A DNA stretch of 64,000 nt from Zooshikella harenae. Its GTDB lineage: Bacteria; Pseudomonadota; Gammaproteobacteria; Pseudomonadales; Zooshikellaceae. Below are positions 8,883 through 16,821 of the stretch, piece after piece. The notes beneath the pieces are model-generated. The model had not been told where the DNA came from. It searched no databases and worked only from the letters and a program-made list of their open reading frames with translations. Position 1 is the stretch's first letter, and each line of letters starts with the position of its first letter. The DNA lies in assembly GCF_018837975.1 (NCBI RefSeq), contig NZ_JAGSOY010000004.1, forward strand, positions 62,001 to 126,000, given 5' to 3'. The position numbers and the translations under genes are program-made.

Positions 8883-9623
8883 ATGAATCACTTTATTGTT
8901 GCCTCACAAGCCGTTGCTGATCTTCTGACTCAAAATCAACTTAGTAGCTTTGAACAAATCTGGGAAACTGAGCTACCGTGGTTTGAGCCTCCAAATCACC
9001 GCCGAAATGGCTGGAGTGGTGTCAGTGAGCATCAGTTGCTTACTTCTTCAGGTAATCACATCAACATATTCATAAAGCGTCAGGAAAACCATAATACATT
9101 TAGCTTTCACCATCCCATCACAGGAATTCCTACTTTTTCTCGTGAGTTTAATAATTTAAAACGACTTTATCATATTGGTATCGGGGCTCCTCAACCACTA
9201 CTCTACGCAGAGCGCAATCACTGTGGCAAAAAACAAGCCGTTTTAATCACCAAAGCGCTTGATGGCTACTGTAGCTTAGAAAGCTGGTATCAACGCTATC
9301 CAAAAGCAACACTTCCAACACGCGAAAAATTACTTAGCTCCCTGGCAACATGCCTACGTACCTTTCACAATCATCATTTAGTCCATAACTGCCTTTATCC
9401 AAAACATATTTTTGTCACTAATGCAGAAAACCCTGATTACTTCCAAGTTTGCTTAATTGATTTAGAAAAAACCAAGCGTGTATTCAATGTAAAAAAACGC
9501 TGTAATCATGACTTACAACGTTTTATTCGACATGCAGACATCATCCCTAAGCCAGATATTCAGTGCTTTATGGAACGTTACCAGCTAGTAGATAATAGAC
9601 AGCATTACCTTCGTGCAAGTTAA
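8883..9623 (+). CDS. InaA-like lipopolysaccharide kinase family protein, copy 2
   Basis: 246 aa, a clear paralogue of the preceding gene: it shares WFEPPNHRRNGWSGV, FIKRQENHNT, VLITKALDG, the catalytic-loop motif HNCLYPKHIF and the metal Asp in LIDLEK, all in the same order and spacing. All kinase-fold residues seen in copy 1 are kept, so both copies are probably active rather than one being a relic. The ATG has no clear Shine-Dalgarno sequence and lies in one arm of a 7-bp inverted repeat. It probably acts at the inner face of the membrane on lipid A/core sugar or a related acceptor; the substrate is unknown. Confidence 0.82.
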   Translation: MNHFIVASQAVADLLTQNQLSSFEQIWETELPWFEPPNHRRNGWSGVSEHQLLTSSGNHINIFIKRQENHNTFSFHHPITGIPTFSREFNNLKRLYHIGIGAPQPLLYAERNHCGKKQAVLITKALDGYCSLESWYQRYPKATLPTREKLLSSLATCLRTFHNHHLVHNCLYPKHIFVTNAENPDYFQVCLIDLEKTKRVFNVKKRCNHDLQRFIRHADIIPKPDIQCFMERYQLVDNRQHYLRAS

Positions 9624-9651
9624 ATCCATACAGGTAATAGAGCCAGTCACT

Positions 9652-10230
9652 TTATAATAATATTTTGCGTATATGTGCTTGCAGAAAAGGTACAACTTCA
9701 CCCTCAAACCATGGGTTTTTTCTTAGCCATAACGTATTTCGAGGAGATGGGTGAGGTAATGGCAAATAGTCAGGTAAACATTCATGCCAATGACTCACGC
9801 GTGCTGTAAGTGTTTTATGCTGATCTTGCAAGTAGTATTGCTGAGCATATTGCCCTACAAGCAGGGTAAACTGAATATTGGGCATTAATGGACGGAGCAA
9901 TGGGTGCCACTTAGGCGCACATTCTGGACGAGGCGGAAGGTCACCACTTTTACCTTTACCTGGATAACATAATCCTATAGGAACAATGGCAATTTTGCTT
10001 TCATCATAAAATTGCTCACGGTCCAAATCTAACCATATACGTAATCGATCACCACTTGGATCATTCCATGGAATACCAGTAGCATGAACGCGGGTTCCAG
10101 GCGCTTGGCCCACAATCAGAATCTTTGCTGTTTCACTTGCTCGCAGTACAGGGTTTGGTCCCAGAGGTAAATGTTCCTTACAGCTATCACATTGTCTTAT
10201 ATTCGCTAATAAATCTTTTAGAAGGATCAT
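9652..10230 (-). CDS. Uracil-DNA glycosylase family protein (family 4-like, Fe-S type)
   Basis: 192 aa from the chosen ATG, which places RQCDSC near residue 14 as usual; an ATG 9 codons upstream is an alternative. Motif 1 is GQAPGTRVHATG and motif 2 HPSPRN, as in the UDG superfamily. Four cysteines sit as C-x2-C (near the N-terminus) and C-x15-C (GLCYPG...RPEC), the spacing that binds a [4Fe-4S] cluster in family 4 enzymes. The acidic catalytic residue expected after GQAPG is not obvious, so its activity on uracil in DNA is likely but not proved. Cytosolic base-excision repair is the inferred role. Confidence 0.8.
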   Translation of the reverse strand: MILLKDLLANIRQCDSCKEHLPLGPNPVLRASETAKILIVGQAPGTRVHATGIPWNDPSGDRLRIWLDLDREQFYDESKIAIVPIGLCYPGKGKSGDLPPRPECAPKWHPLLRPLMPNIQFTLLVGQYAQQYYLQDQHKTLTARVSHWHECLPDYLPLPHPSPRNTLWLRKNPWFEGEVVPFLQAHIRKILL

Positions 10231-10336
10231 CAAGCATTGCATCCCAATACAGAGCATTCATCAGTGACATAATGTAGCAATTTTAGCGGGAGTCAAGAAA
10301 AGAGGAAGGTTTTAACCGAAGTGGCTATTCAAAGAA

Positions 10337-10540
10337 TCAAGCAGCTTTCATTGTTGTACGCAAATCAATCTCAGCCATAAAAAAAGCCTCCGAGCATGAA
10401 TACTTGGAGGCTTTTTTTATGGCCTTGCGGTTGTATGAGCCTTTTCCTTTTTTGGGTTTCTCGGTCTGGCTGCGAAACTGTCGCTGCATAACCAATTGTT
10501 TACCCAATGCTCGGCGCTTAGGTTTAAGTGAAGTAGCCAT
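10337..10540 (-). CDS. arfA: Alternative ribosome-rescue factor ArfA
   Basis: 67 codons. ArfA rescues ribosomes stalled on mRNA without a stop codon by recruiting RF2. The core FRSQTEKPKKGKGSYNRK (residues 22-39) matches the functional KKGKGSY region of ArfA. Codons 42-54 coincide with an intrinsic terminator, so most transcripts should end inside the gene and encode a nonstop peptide of about 52 residues. That product is destroyed by trans-translation unless tmRNA is overloaded, the known ArfA control circuit. The ATG follows AGGA at good spacing. The residues after codon 54 are probably dispensable. Confidence 0.9.
   Translation of the reverse strand: MATSLKPKRRALGKQLVMQRQFRSQTEKPKKGKGSYNRKAIKKASKYSCSEAFFMAEIDLRTTMKAA
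10379..10418 (-). terminator. Intrinsic terminator inside the arfA reading frame
   Basis: Seven A, GCCTCC, a 14-nt loop, GGAGGC and seven T form a perfect symmetrical inverted repeat. Read on the minus strand, the stem is followed by seven U right after the ArfA core codons. The placement within the frame is the expected device for making nonstop arfA mRNA. Confidence 0.9.
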
Positions 10541-10650
10541 TGTTTAACGTCCTAATTTCTGCTTTCAAATGATTAATGCTACAAGTTGCCTGCATACCCT
10601 GCAGGCTTCAATAACGAGGAGGTATCATAATAAATCTTTACCCTAAACGC

Positions 10651-10677
10651 AAAAAAGCAGGTCAGTTACTGACCTGC
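10651..10677 (-). terminator. Rho-independent terminator after the 102-aa gene
   Basis: GCAGGTCAG / CTGACCTGC with a 3-nt loop, followed on the minus strand by six T residues. It lies 73 bp past the stop of the gene at 10750 and separates it from arfA. Confidence 0.85.
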
Positions 10678-10749
10678 TAAAGGCAAGGGTAATGTACATC
10701 AGGGAAGATAAACTCAAAGAATCCCCTAAATAAGGGAATAGTTACGTGA

Positions 10750-11058
10750 CTACTCACCTTCACCAATAGGTTCTTTCGACGTTGACAAGAAACCTCTGCT
10801 TTGGGCGAAGTATAGATAAACGGGCTTCTCATTGCGTAATACATCAATTACATTTTCAAACATAGCTGATGGTAAATGCATCCGAATAATGCCACCACTT
10901 TCATAATCATTTTCATACTGCATACCAGGATCATTAAACCGGACATATCCTTTTGTTTTACCATCTGAACCATACAACGCTATTTGAGCACGGTTAGTTT
11001 GATAGCCTTCTGGACCACCATAAAATAAAACATGGTAACTTTTAATTTCTGTAGACAT
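10750..11058 (-). CDS. Small conserved-looking hypothetical protein
   Basis: 102 aa, soluble, no signal peptide. Starts MSTEIKSYHVLFYGGPEG and has alternating strand-like segments (AQIALYG, TKGYVRFND, GGIIRMHLP) and a helix (MFENVIDVLRNEK), suggesting a small alpha/beta fold. I do not recognise the family. ATG preceded by GGGAGATTGGAAAG, a good ribosome site. It has its own terminator downstream and 275 bp of upstream non-coding DNA, so it is a monocistronic unit and probably a real, expressed gene. Confidence 0.65.
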   Translation of the reverse strand: MSTEIKSYHVLFYGGPEGYQTNRAQIALYGSDGKTKGYVRFNDPGMQYENDYESGGIIRMHLPSAMFENVIDVLRNEKPVYLYFAQSRGFLSTSKEPIGEGE

Positions 11059-11334
11059 AACTTTCCAATCTCCCTATGGAATAAGTTTTTCTATCTTTTA
11101 ACTTTACTTAGTAAACCTACTCACTTAAGCGTAAATATACCCATAAGTGAAGAGGTTTCAGATTCACGAAGGGTATAGATTATTGGGAAACAATCTTAAG
11201 TCTAGCTTACCAACACTTGAAAAAAACTTAAAACACCGTAAATCAACTCAAATATGAGCTTAGCAGCTAGTTAACTGGCTGCAACAAATTAACATCGAAT
11301 ATTCATGATTATTTTATGAATTATTTTTAACAAT

Positions 11335-13014
11335 TTAATAACCGTAATCAAGCAACCAGGCTTCTGGAATCTCATAAAACCCATAAAAAGTGACTTCTTG
11401 TTTTTTCCCTTTCAACTGTATGGTATAGCCTGGCCATTCGTTAGTATCTATAGCTAATATTGATAAAAACGCACTCGAAATAATAATAGGGTATCCCGTC
11501 ACCTTGCTTTGCTGCTCCAATCTTGCAGCAGTATTTACATCATCACCAATTGCACTAATAATTTGTGCCGCTGGTGGCCCCATTGTACCCACAATGGCTC
11601 GCCCAAAATGTAAGCCTATACCACACGACAATGGCGCTAATAATTCAGAAGACAATAACCCATTAAGATGGACCAGTTTAGCCTGCATTAACGCGACCCC
11701 TTTTAATGCTTGCCAACAAACACGCACCTGGTTGTTTTCTTCTAAACCATATAATGCCATCAAACCATCGCCCGCAAATTGAGCATAGTGTCCTTCCGTA
11801 TCATGTAGCGCAGCCGTCATTTCCGCAAAAAACTGGTTCAAAATAAATAACACATCATAGGGTAAACGTTGCTCCCCTAAACGGGTCGAGTCCCGAAGAT
11901 CTAAAAAGAGTATCGCAACCTCACGTTCATGCCCATCCAGCCCACCAGGCCGCTTACTTGCTGAAGCTCTCACATCTGGAGATAAAAGCGGCTGCACTGA
12001 AATTGTACCTGTTGGATATAACTGACATGCTAAGCGGGTGTGAGCAGGTGCATTTATTTTATCTAATGCTTGCTTTTCAACGGCATTAGGTGGGGCTAAA
12101 GATACTTCACCTGAAGTAATTAATACCCGACAGGTTGTACATCTTCCTCGTCCACCACAAATAGCCGCATGAGGAATATCATGCTGACGAAAGGTATCTA
12201 ACAGTGAGGTATTGCGAATAAGACGAATGTTTTGACCACTGGCTAAACAAAGCTGTCCAACTGTTTGCTGCTGTAACCACAAATAATTCAGCCAGCGTAC
12301 CATTAATGGTAAGGCTAAAATAACCACATAGACCAGCCAGGCATAACGAGTATAATCTTCAACCGCAAAAAAGTAATCCTCTGTGAAATTAGCTTGCGTT
12401 TCTATCTTTGCAATGAGCGCCTCATCGAGCATTCTCAACAACTGCCGACCACTGGCTATAAACCCCGCAAGTGCTAAAACTGGTATTAACACCGCGCCCC
12501 CCAGCCAGTAACCCTGCAGATTTTGATACCAACGATTAACGCGCAACCAATAATGGATACCCAAACAGCCATGATACCAAACCAACAATAAGGTAGCTGC
12601 CTGCCATATGCCTTTCTCTGGAGCTAATGACCAATAAATCAATTGGATAGAAAGATAGTCATGGTCTACGGCAAAGCGATCCACTAAAGCATTTGTGGCC
12701 AACACATGTTGTACCAGCATAACGGGTATCAGCAAACCAGAAACAATCTGACGCCATTCCCAACCTGCTATACCCTGAAAATTTCTCCTGGCTAAAACCC
12801 AAATTGCATTAACCATGTGAGTAAAAACAGCCAAAAACATGACCATTTGGCCAACTACAGTATTCCATGGAGCCAGTAGCCATTGACGAGCGGTATTTTG
12901 CCAATGAATGTCAATCAACCCCATACTGTGATTAATCAAATGCATTAACACAAATGCAAATAGAACCAATCCGGAATATAGCCTTAACTTTGCTCTTAGA
13001 TTTTTCAGCTGCAA
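11335..13014 (-). CDS. Membrane class III adenylate/guanylate cyclase with [2Fe-2S] ferredoxin domain
   Basis: 559 aa. Residues 1-245 hold about six membrane helices; the first (SGLVLFAFVLMHLINHS) resembles the haem-binding helices of succinate dehydrogenase cytochrome b. Residues about 255-345 form a ferredoxin domain with C286-x5-C292-x2-C295-x34-C330. Residues about 362-545 form a class III cyclase with metal Asp residues D372 and D416, and the transition-state pair N494/R498 in NTAAR. It should make cAMP (or cGMP) under control of redox state or membrane electron flow, which is inference from architecture. The start is TTG with GGAGA at good distance. Confidence 0.88.
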   Translation of the reverse strand: MQLKNLRAKLRLYSGLVLFAFVLMHLINHSMGLIDIHWQNTARQWLLAPWNTVVGQMVMFLAVFTHMVNAIWVLARRNFQGIAGWEWRQIVSGLLIPVMLVQHVLATNALVDRFAVDHDYLSIQLIYWSLAPEKGIWQAATLLLVWYHGCLGIHYWLRVNRWYQNLQGYWLGGAVLIPVLALAGFIASGRQLLRMLDEALIAKIETQANFTEDYFFAVEDYTRYAWLVYVVILALPLMVRWLNYLWLQQQTVGQLCLASGQNIRLIRNTSLLDTFRQHDIPHAAICGGRGRCTTCRVLITSGEVSLAPPNAVEKQALDKINAPAHTRLACQLYPTGTISVQPLLSPDVRASASKRPGGLDGHEREVAILFLDLRDSTRLGEQRLPYDVLFILNQFFAEMTAALHDTEGHYAQFAGDGLMALYGLEENNQVRVCWQALKGVALMQAKLVHLNGLLSSELLAPLSCGIGLHFGRAIVGTMGPPAAQIISAIGDDVNTAARLEQQSKVTGYPIIISSAFLSILAIDTNEWPGYTIQLKGKKQEVTFYGFYEIPEAWLLDYGY

Positions 13015-13289
13015 CCATCAATCTCCGCAATAGCATATGAAATATCCCTTACAAAAGGGATATGATAATTATACTCATGATGCGGGGTAATGGGGTTATT
13101 CAATAATGCCGTTTTTCTCAGCTCCCATACTAAACGATAGCAATCAGCAAACCATCGATTCACTTCTGATCTTTACTTCCCTGATATTCACTCGGTATAG
13201 TGACTTTAATTAAGAGTCAAACTCCCTAAGAGACTAATAAATACTCTGCAAAAGCAGTATAGACCTCCAGTATTGAAGAGAATACAACG

Positions 13290-14072
13290 ATGCTAATGCT
13301 TATTTCTCCAGCAAAAACCCTTGATTTTAGTAGCCCAATTCCTAATAACCTCTCAGTGCTACATCCTCAATTTACACAACAACCTACCCAGCTAATAGAA
13401 ATACTTCGCCAGTATTCCACTTCAGAAATTAGCCAACTCATGAAATTAAGCGATAAGTTGGCAAGCTTAAATGTTGCACGTTATGCCAGTTGGCAAGAAA
13501 AACATAATGAAGAGAATAGTCGTCCAGCAATTTATGCATTCAAAGGCGATGTCTATACCGGACTTGATATCGATTCATTTACGCAGGAAGACCTACAGTT
13601 TGCTAATACCCATCTTGGCATTTTGTCTGGTCTTTATGGTTTACTTCAACCATTGACACTTATCCAGCCTTATCGCCTGGAAATGGGAACCAAACTGGCC
13701 AATGCAAAAGGAAAATCACTGTACGACTTCTGGCAAGATACAATAACTACAACTATTCGCCAGCAACTCGATAAACAGGGGGATAATGTTCTGGTCAACT
13801 TGGCTTCAAACGAATATTTCTCAGCCGTTGATAAGAAATCACTCAATGCCGATATCATTACCCCTAGCTTCAAGGATTACAAAAATGGGAACTATAAAAT
13901 AATCAGTATGTATGCAAAAAAAGCGAGAGGTATGATGGCACGCTATATTATTCAAAATAAAATCGTGCATCCTGCTGAAATTAAACAGTTTAACGAGTCA
14001 GGCTATCAACTTAACGAACAGTTATCAACGAATGATAATTGGATATTTACTCGAAAAATGAGTAATAACTAA
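13290..14072 (+). CDS. yaaA: Peroxide stress protein YaaA (DUF328/UPF0246)
   Basis: 260 aa, the family's usual length. It begins MLMLISPAKTLDF and contains AIYAFKGDVYTGLD, a GILSGLYGLLQPLTLIQPYRLEMGTK block and VNLASNEYFSAVD, all YaaA signatures. In E. coli YaaA lowers free iron and limits DNA damage during hydrogen peroxide stress. Cytosolic, no membrane segment. Monocistronic; preceded by 270 bp of non-coding DNA in which I do not see a clear OxyR site. Confidence 0.93.
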   Translation: MLMLISPAKTLDFSSPIPNNLSVLHPQFTQQPTQLIEILRQYSTSEISQLMKLSDKLASLNVARYASWQEKHNEENSRPAIYAFKGDVYTGLDIDSFTQEDLQFANTHLGILSGLYGLLQPLTLIQPYRLEMGTKLANAKGKSLYDFWQDTITTTIRQQLDKQGDNVLVNLASNEYFSAVDKKSLNADIITPSFKDYKNGNYKIISMYAKKARGMMARYIIQNKIVHPAEIKQFNESGYQLNEQLSTNDNWIFTRKMSNN

Positions 14073-14160
14073 TCACTTTTTTTACATACGATTACCAGGG
14101 ATGGTAACAAGCATAGTTTTTTAACTGAAAGTATTAACCAGACAATAAGACAGTAACTGA

Positions 14161-15744
14161 ATGAAATTTTTAGCTTTTCTAGTCATTTTTGCTAGCTGTT
14201 CTGCCAATTCGGCTTATGTTTTCAATAGTGATGGGAATGTAAACGATGTACCCGTTACCTTTAACTTATCTATAAATGATGCAGGAAAAGTAACCGGACA
14301 CTACTTCTATAAAAGAATAGGAAAGCCTATTGGCTTAGTAGGAACACTCAAAGACAAGGACCTTAAATTATTCACCACGAAAGAGAGTGGTATAAATGAG
14401 AAATTTGTCGGGTATGCAAGTATTCTTGATAACCAGATAATCCAGATTAAAGGTAAATGGCAAGGAAGATTAGGCCCAGATACTTTACTTTCAGGAAATA
14501 AAGTGGATGCCCACTTCAAGGCAACAAGTTTGAACATATTTGAAGATAAAACTGTCACCTGCCACGAAATGAGATCGGTTCCAGAGATTGTTTTTGGGGA
14601 TGATGCGGATATTGATTTAGGGTCTGGATACAGAGGTTTTACTGAAATAGAAGACTGTCGAGAAAGTTTGGCAAATATTAGCTTGTTAGAAAACTTAAAC
14701 CGTATTGCGACTAATATTAGAAGTGAAAAGTATATACAAGGTTGTACTGGTACTATTTACTATGCTCACTATCGGTACTTTAAATTTAGCCTGCAAACGG
14801 CAGGCTTTTGGCCTCCCATCATAAATGCTAAAGCAAAAGCATCTCCTAAAATCTTTTCTTTCAAAAAAAACGCTACTTTTGATTATCTATATCATTGGTC
14901 ACTTGAAAGCCCCTATAATTATCGTCTATATATGCTTTTATTAGAAGAAATGAACAAGTCTATTCATAGACTGACCCAACATTATATGGAAAACTTCAGC
15001 TATTCAGCTCCCTTAGCTAAAGAAAGTGCTGAAAATGCCATAATGCTATTTGTAGACTGGGCAGCTGGCACCTACTCCGAAAACAATGGTGATTATTCAT
15101 TTTCCTCAAAAAATTCTTTAATAAAACTAAAAATAACTGAAAAAACCACCTTACCTGAACTCAAGTCTCTATTTAAGCAGCTAGATAGTGATGAGCATAT
15201 AGAGCAAATATTTAGAGCCTCTCTGGTCCTGGGTAAACCCAAAAATTTTATCCAGTATATTATTGATAATGGTGGTAGTCAGTTTCTAAATAGTGGTCAT
15301 GAAAGCTTATTAACTTTGACCTTAGATCATCCAGAAATATTGGTCTATCTAATTAACGCTGGTGCAAAGGTGGACTTAGCAAACCCTTTTGGAAAAACAC
15401 CATTGTATTACGCTATTCAATTTGACAATGTTAAAGCCATACAAGCTTTACTATCGAAAGGAGCCAATATCAACCATAAGTATAAATCAGCCAGTGAATT
15501 ATCCAGTTTGAGATGCGAATATGATATAAAGCACACCCTTCGCACCCCGTTACATCATGCTGCACAACATGCTTCTTTGGAAACAGTAAAGTACTTGATT
15601 GAACAGGGCGCTGATATTACAGCCAAAGATGAACTAGGTGATTCAATTCTAGATTATGCAAAAAATAATGAACGAAAAGAGGTTCTTTTATATCTTGAAA
15701 AAAATTATAAAAATAAGGTACAAAAAATCATAGTAAAAAAATAA
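14161..15744 (+). CDS. Exported ankyrin-repeat protein
   Basis: 527 aa. Begins with a signal peptide (about residues 1-18, MKFLAFLVIFASCSANSA; cleavage at NSA-Y is plausible). Residues 20-130 form a beta-rich domain. The middle (about 140-340) is unrecognised, with several Cys. The C-terminal third has at least three ankyrin repeats, best seen as FGKTPLYYAIQFDNVKAIQA and RTPLHHAAQHASLETVKYLI. Ankyrin repeats bind proteins; the partner is unknown. Base composition is more AT-rich than neighbours, so acquisition is possible. A hairpin follows the gene. Confidence 0.8.
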   Translation: MKFLAFLVIFASCSANSAYVFNSDGNVNDVPVTFNLSINDAGKVTGHYFYKRIGKPIGLVGTLKDKDLKLFTTKESGINEKFVGYASILDNQIIQIKGKWQGRLGPDTLLSGNKVDAHFKATSLNIFEDKTVTCHEMRSVPEIVFGDDADIDLGSGYRGFTEIEDCRESLANISLLENLNRIATNIRSEKYIQGCTGTIYYAHYRYFKFSLQTAGFWPPIINAKAKASPKIFSFKKNATFDYLYHWSLESPYNYRLYMLLLEEMNKSIHRLTQHYMENFSYSAPLAKESAENAIMLFVDWAAGTYSENNGDYSFSSKNSLIKLKITEKTTLPELKSLFKQLDSDEHIEQIFRASLVLGKPKNFIQYIIDNGGSQFLNSGHESLLTLTLDHPEILVYLINAGAKVDLANPFGKTPLYYAIQFDNVKAIQALLSKGANINHKYKSASELSSLRCEYDIKHTLRTPLHHAAQHASLETVKYLIEQGADITAKDELGDSILDYAKNNERKEVLLYLEKNYKNKVQKIIVKK

Positions 15745-15812
15745 ATGAGTCAAGTCGATAAATATTATTTACCACAATATATCGCTCAACACTTGGGTAG
15801 CTCATGTTGAAA

Positions 15813-15838
15813 TGTTTGCCGCAAGGAAGCGGCAAACA
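15813..15838. terminator. Strong hairpin after the ankyrin gene, possibly part of an interspersed element
   Basis: Perfect 10-bp stem TGTTTGCCGC / GCGGCAAACA with loop AAGGAA, 69 bp after the stop of the ankyrin gene. No T-run follows. The adjoining sequence to about 15890 is GC-richer than its surroundings, which suggests an intergenic repeat unit rather than a plain terminator. Confidence 0.55.
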
Positions 15839-16014
15839 AGCCTACAGGGATGGATTCACGGCGTGTTTTACCGGAGTTATCCAAGTATTGTATAAAGGAG
15901 CTTTAGACAAACGACTTTTACAAAGCTAATTGATAAGTGATCGCTCTAAGTACTAGCCTAACTGAGCATCTCTAACTCTTTGCTGTAAGTTTAAAATAAA
16001 CAATTGATTTTCAA

Positions 16015-16821
16015 CTACTCACTCAGACTTTCCTGATCGACATTTTCTTTTATTTCAACTTTTAACTTCCTTGCTTCAGTATATAAATAGCGTACTAAAT
16101 CATATTCAAACGGCGAGCCTAAATCACCATACCGAAAAGGTGTTATATAACGTTGATTAATGGCTTGCAAAGCAAAAAGTTCATTATGATCATTTCTAAC
16201 ATCCGCAACATTTAAGAAATTAACTTCTTTTTCGGTAACAATATCCACTACTATACCTGTTGAATCTCTCAAGTTACTGGGTCCTAGAAAAGGTAATACC
16301 AGATAAGGCCCATCCCCAACCCCCCAGTAGGCCAACGTTTGTCCAAAATCTTCTTTAAATGCAGTCAATCCCATTGCTGATGCAGGATCAAATAAACCAA
16401 AAATACCTAAGGTTGTATTTATTAATAAGCGCCCAACACTCTTCGCGGTATTTTTTATTTGCAACTGTAACACTGAGTTCACGATGGTGGGGACTTCACC
16501 AATATTAGAGAAAAAATTTGATACACCCGCTCTCACAAACTCGGGAGTAACGGTTTCATATCCAGAAACAACGGGCAAAAAAACATATTCATCGAAAAGA
16601 TAATTAAATTTATAGACTCTTCGATTTATTCCTTCTAAAGGATCATACACAATGAGAAAATCTAAACTGTCAGGGTTCGGTGTTAAACGGTCAACTTCCT
16701 GTGTATAATCAATCGTTTTTAAAGGGTATTTAAAGCCATCTTTCGCAGGTTCTGGTAATTGCTTATCAGCATAGCTCGAAAACGCCATTAAATTTAAGGC
16801 GATGAAAAGAAAATATTTCAT
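16015..16821 (-). CDS. mlaA: MlaA (VacJ) family protein without a lipobox
   Basis: 268 aa. MlaA removes misplaced phospholipids from the outer leaflet of the outer membrane and passes them to MlaC. Family blocks are clear: FLIVYDPLEGINRRVYKFN (about residues 55-73), SNIGEVPTIVNSVLQ, GRLLINTTLGIFGLFDPA, and FGQTLAYWGVGDGPYLVLPFLGPS. The N-terminus is a plain signal peptide (MKYFLFIALNLMAFSSYA) with no Cys, so this homologue would not be lipid-anchored, unlike typical MlaA. ATG overlaps the upstream hydrolase stop by 4 bp, so translation is coupled. The other mla genes are about 24 kb away. Confidence 0.88.
   Translation of the reverse strand: MKYFLFIALNLMAFSSYADKQLPEPAKDGFKYPLKTIDYTQEVDRLTPNPDSLDFLIVYDPLEGINRRVYKFNYLFDEYVFLPVVSGYETVTPEFVRAGVSNFFSNIGEVPTIVNSVLQLQIKNTAKSVGRLLINTTLGIFGLFDPASAMGLTAFKEDFGQTLAYWGVGDGPYLVLPFLGPSNLRDSTGIVVDIVTEKEVNFLNVADVRNDHNELFALQAINQRYITPFRYGDLGSPFEYDLVRYLYTEARKLKVEIKENVDQESLSE

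Noticed and set aside
11160-11190. Third copy of the dispersed repeat (CGAAGGGTATAG also at about 29355)
   Set aside because: Only the terminal 10-12 bases match; the internal stems are missing, so these may be chance or tiny remnants.
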